23,364 nt of DNA from Oscillospiraceae bacterium (GTDB lineage Bacteria > Bacillota > Clostridia > Oscillospirales > Ruminococcaceae), in contig JAHHUE010000021.1 in assembly GCA_020024155.1 (NCBI GenBank), forward strand, positions 1 to 23,364, given 5' to 3'. Below the pieces are notes generated by a model. It was not told where the DNA came from. It ran no database searches and was given only the letters and a program-made list of their open reading frames with translations. Below, piece after piece: positions 21,692-23,364 of this stretch. Numbering within the stretch: position 1 is the first letter of the stretch; every line of letters starts with the position of its first letter. Position numbers and translations under genes: made by a program.

Positions 21692-22606
21692 ATGAAAAAA
21701 TTTAAAAAAATTTATATAGAAATAACTAATGTATGTAATTTAAGTTGTTCTTTCTGCCCAAAACATAAGCGACAGCCTAAATCAGTGTCTGCAAAAGAAT
21801 TTGAATACATTATAAAAAAGCTTTATAATCGTGGAGATAATTTTTATCTGCATCTTATGGGAGAACCAACAAGTCATAAAGAATTTGATAAAATTATTTC
21901 TATATGCAACAAATATGGTGTAAAAACAAATATAACTACAAACGGAACATTACTGCAAAAATGTGGTGACACTATCATAGATAACAATGTAAAAAGTGTA
22001 AATATATCTTTGCATAGTTTTGAGGCAAATAACCTAACTATATCTTTACAAAATTATCTTGATAATATAGTAGAATTTTGCAAAAAAGCAATTGGACACA
22101 AAACCTCTGTTGAACTTCGTTTATGGACTATGTCGTTAGAAAGTATCAATAATCCTGAAAGTCTTAATCATCAAATTGTGAAATATTTAAACGATAATAT
22201 CAACCCTGATATTGATATGTTCAGCCAATTAACAGAAACTTTTTTCAATATGACTAACAACCGAAAAAAGAATTTCAGAATAAAAGAAAACATCTATCTT
22301 GGTATGGCAGAACAATTCAGCTGGCCATCTATTGAAAATTCTCCAAACAAGGTTTGCAAAGGTTTTTGTTATGGATTAAGAAATCAAATTGCCGTTTTAA
22401 GTGACGGAACTATTGTCCCTTGTTGTTTGGACTCTGACGGAAATATTCCTCTTGGTAACATATTTAATCAAGATTTTGATGAAATAATAAACAGCCAAAG
22501 AAGCAAAAACATATATGACGGATTTACAAATCAAAAAGCAATAGAGCCATTATGTCAAAGCTGTGGATATATGAAAAAATATATGAAAATTAAACATGAC
22601 AAATAA
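21692..22606 (+). CDS. Radical SAM/SPASM domain protein of unknown substrate
   Basis: This 304-residue enzyme has the radical SAM cluster motif CNLSCSFC (C15, C19, C22), the GEP motif (57-59) and a TTNGT segment near 82-86. The C-terminal SPASM/twitch-like region has cysteines C222, C226, C244, C245, C288 and C291, which should hold an auxiliary Fe-S cluster. Relatives modify peptides or proteins, or oxidise sulfatase-type residues, but no precursor peptide is visible nearby. The ribosome binding site is weak (AGGT). I see no clear promoter in the 18 bases after the upstream terminator, so expression may rely on read-through or a promoter inside the loader gene. Confidence 0.9.
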   Translation: MKKFKKIYIEITNVCNLSCSFCPKHKRQPKSVSAKEFEYIIKKLYNRGDNFYLHLMGEPTSHKEFDKIISICNKYGVKTNITTNGTLLQKCGDTIIDNNVKSVNISLHSFEANNLTISLQNYLDNIVEFCKKAIGHKTSVELRLWTMSLESINNPESLNHQIVKYLNDNINPDIDMFSQLTETFFNMTNNRKKNFRIKENIYLGMAEQFSWPSIENSPNKVCKGFCYGLRNQIAVLSDGTIVPCCLDSDGNIPLGNIFNQDFDEIINSQRSKNIYDGFTNQKAIEPLCQSCGYMKKYMKIKHDK

Positions 22607-22610
22607 AAAC

Positions 22611-22648
22611 AACCGATATACCAGTATTTTAGGTATATCGGCTTTTTT
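22611..22648. terminator. Bidirectional terminator between radical SAM and SUKH genes
   Basis: A perfect 10-bp stem pairs CCGATATACC (22613-22622) with GGTATATCGG (22632-22641). On the plus strand it is followed by CTTTTTTAT, and on the minus strand by TTGTTTTTATTT. It serves both convergent genes. Confidence 0.9.
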
Positions 22649-22661
22649 ATTTTACATATAA

Positions 22662-23261
22662 TTACTCTTCATCATCTTCAAGTATAAAATTATATCCGTT
22701 ATCCATTAACATTTGCAAATATTCATCAAAACTATCGGCAATAACCTTAATTTCATCTGGGTCGTGTAAAAATCTTACAATCTGACCCTTTACCCCTTTA
22801 TCTGACGGAGAAAAATCAATAAACAACTGAGATGTCCCTCCATTGTTCATACAATCTGAAAAATGCAGCCAACACATTTTATTTGATTTATCTATAATTC
22901 TTTCATCTATATCAACAAAATCTTCGTACTCTCTGTCTATGTAGTCGTTTAACCAGTCAAAGCTTTCCACATCTCTCATCTGCTCTGCTGAAAGCAAATA
23001 GTATGGATATTCATCTATATCAGAGCCCAAAAAATAAAATGCAATTTCTTTTCCGTTGTACTCTCTCCAATATGTTCCGTCTACAATGTCAAGTAATTGT
23101 AACAAACTATTAGGAATATCAGGATATAACTCTTTTAATTTTTCTATATCTTCTTTGCTTGCTCCGTGAATAACCTTTTCAAATTCTTCCCACTGTCCAT
23201 CTTCTTTAATTTCATAGTAAGACTTTTTTAATCCATCAAAATATTTTTGAACAATATGCAT
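22662..23261 (-). CDS. SMI1/KNR4 (SUKH) family protein
   Basis: This 199-residue acidic protein looks like a SUKH-superfamily member. It has an N-terminal helix with an IxxLKELYPDIPNSLLQLLDIVDGTYW segment, a FYFLGSD strand, a central WLHFSD segment with a nearby FIDFSPSD, and a C-terminal SFDEYLQMLMDNG helix. Many SUKH proteins are immunity proteins against secreted polymorphic toxins, others are general housekeeping scaffolds; this sequence cannot tell which. No toxin gene is visible in the window. AAAAGGAG lies 8 bases before ATG and a strong promoter lies upstream. It is a lone gene, convergent with the radical SAM gene. Confidence 0.85.
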   Translation of the reverse strand: MHIVQKYFDGLKKSYYEIKEDGQWEEFEKVIHGASKEDIEKLKELYPDIPNSLLQLLDIVDGTYWREYNGKEIAFYFLGSDIDEYPYYLLSAEQMRDVESFDWLNDYIDREYEDFVDIDERIIDKSNKMCWLHFSDCMNNGGTSQLFIDFSPSDKGVKGQIVRFLHDPDEIKVIADSFDEYLQMLMDNGYNFILEDDEE

Positions 23262-23310
23262 AAATAGTTCTCCTTTTTATGAAATAACAATAATTTTTAA
23301 CTATGAAGAA

Positions 23311-23339
23311 ATTATAATACAACATCATTTTTTTGTCAC
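23311..23339 (-). promoter_or_regulatory. Sigma-A promoter of the SUKH gene
   Basis: The minus strand has -35 GTGACA (23334-23339), a 17-base spacer and a perfect -10 TATAAT (23311-23316), about 50 bases upstream of the start codon. Confidence 0.8.
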
Positions 23340-23364
23340 TATATAATACACACTCTTTTAATAC

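Overview
The window is AT-rich chromosomal DNA from a low-G+C Gram-positive bacterium, most likely a member of the Clostridia. Evidence for this is the gene order rimP-nusA-rnpM-ylxQ-infB-rbfA-nrnA-truB-ribF-rpsO-pnp, a DnaD/DnaI-type replication pair, a ClpC-type unfoldase, a tandem glycine riboswitch in front of a sodium:amino-acid symporter, and consensus sigma-A promoters with strong purine-rich ribosome binding sites. I cannot name the genus from sequence alone.

Positions 1-12950 are nearly all minus strand. Read in the direction of transcription, a promoter near 13019-13047 and a leader containing an intrinsic terminator precede a long translation/RNA operon: rimP, nusA, rnpM (ylxR), ylxQ, infB, rbfA, nrnA, truB and ribF. 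The genes are tightly packed, often overlapping by a few bases. rpsO then has its own consensus promoter and a structured leader, followed by a hairpin, a second structured leader and pnp with a strong terminator. Next comes a monocistronic gene for an unrecognised single-pass membrane protein, with a palindrome at its predicted start of transcription. After it lie an M42 metallo-aminopeptidase and a tRNA-Leu(UAA) gene with its own promoter and terminator.

Positions 13000-16600 centre on a divergent pair: an M29 aminopeptidase on the minus strand and a 72-residue orphan protein on the plus strand. They are followed by the glycine riboswitch, its terminator and an AGCS-family symporter.

Positions 16600-23364 hold a minus-strand clpC-type unfoldase plus FlK-like thioesterase unit and a small TSCPD-domain protein. 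Divergent from these is a plus-strand operon for a DnaD-domain protein and a DnaI/DnaC-like helicase loader. It is followed by a radical SAM/SPASM enzyme of unknown substrate and, convergent to it, a SUKH (SMI1/KNR4) family protein.

Most genes are housekeeping: ribosome assembly, translation initiation, transcription elongation/termination, RNA decay, tRNA modification, flavin synthesis and replication initiation. The more interesting material is regulatory RNA: the rimP-nusA leader terminator, the rpsO leader with duplicated GGTGA, the pnp leader stem and the glycine riboswitch expression platform. A few orphan genes are also notable: the membrane protein, the 72-residue protein, the SPASM enzyme and the SUKH protein. 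I found no CRISPR array, insertion sequence, prophage or clear defence island, and no single convincing new multi-gene system.
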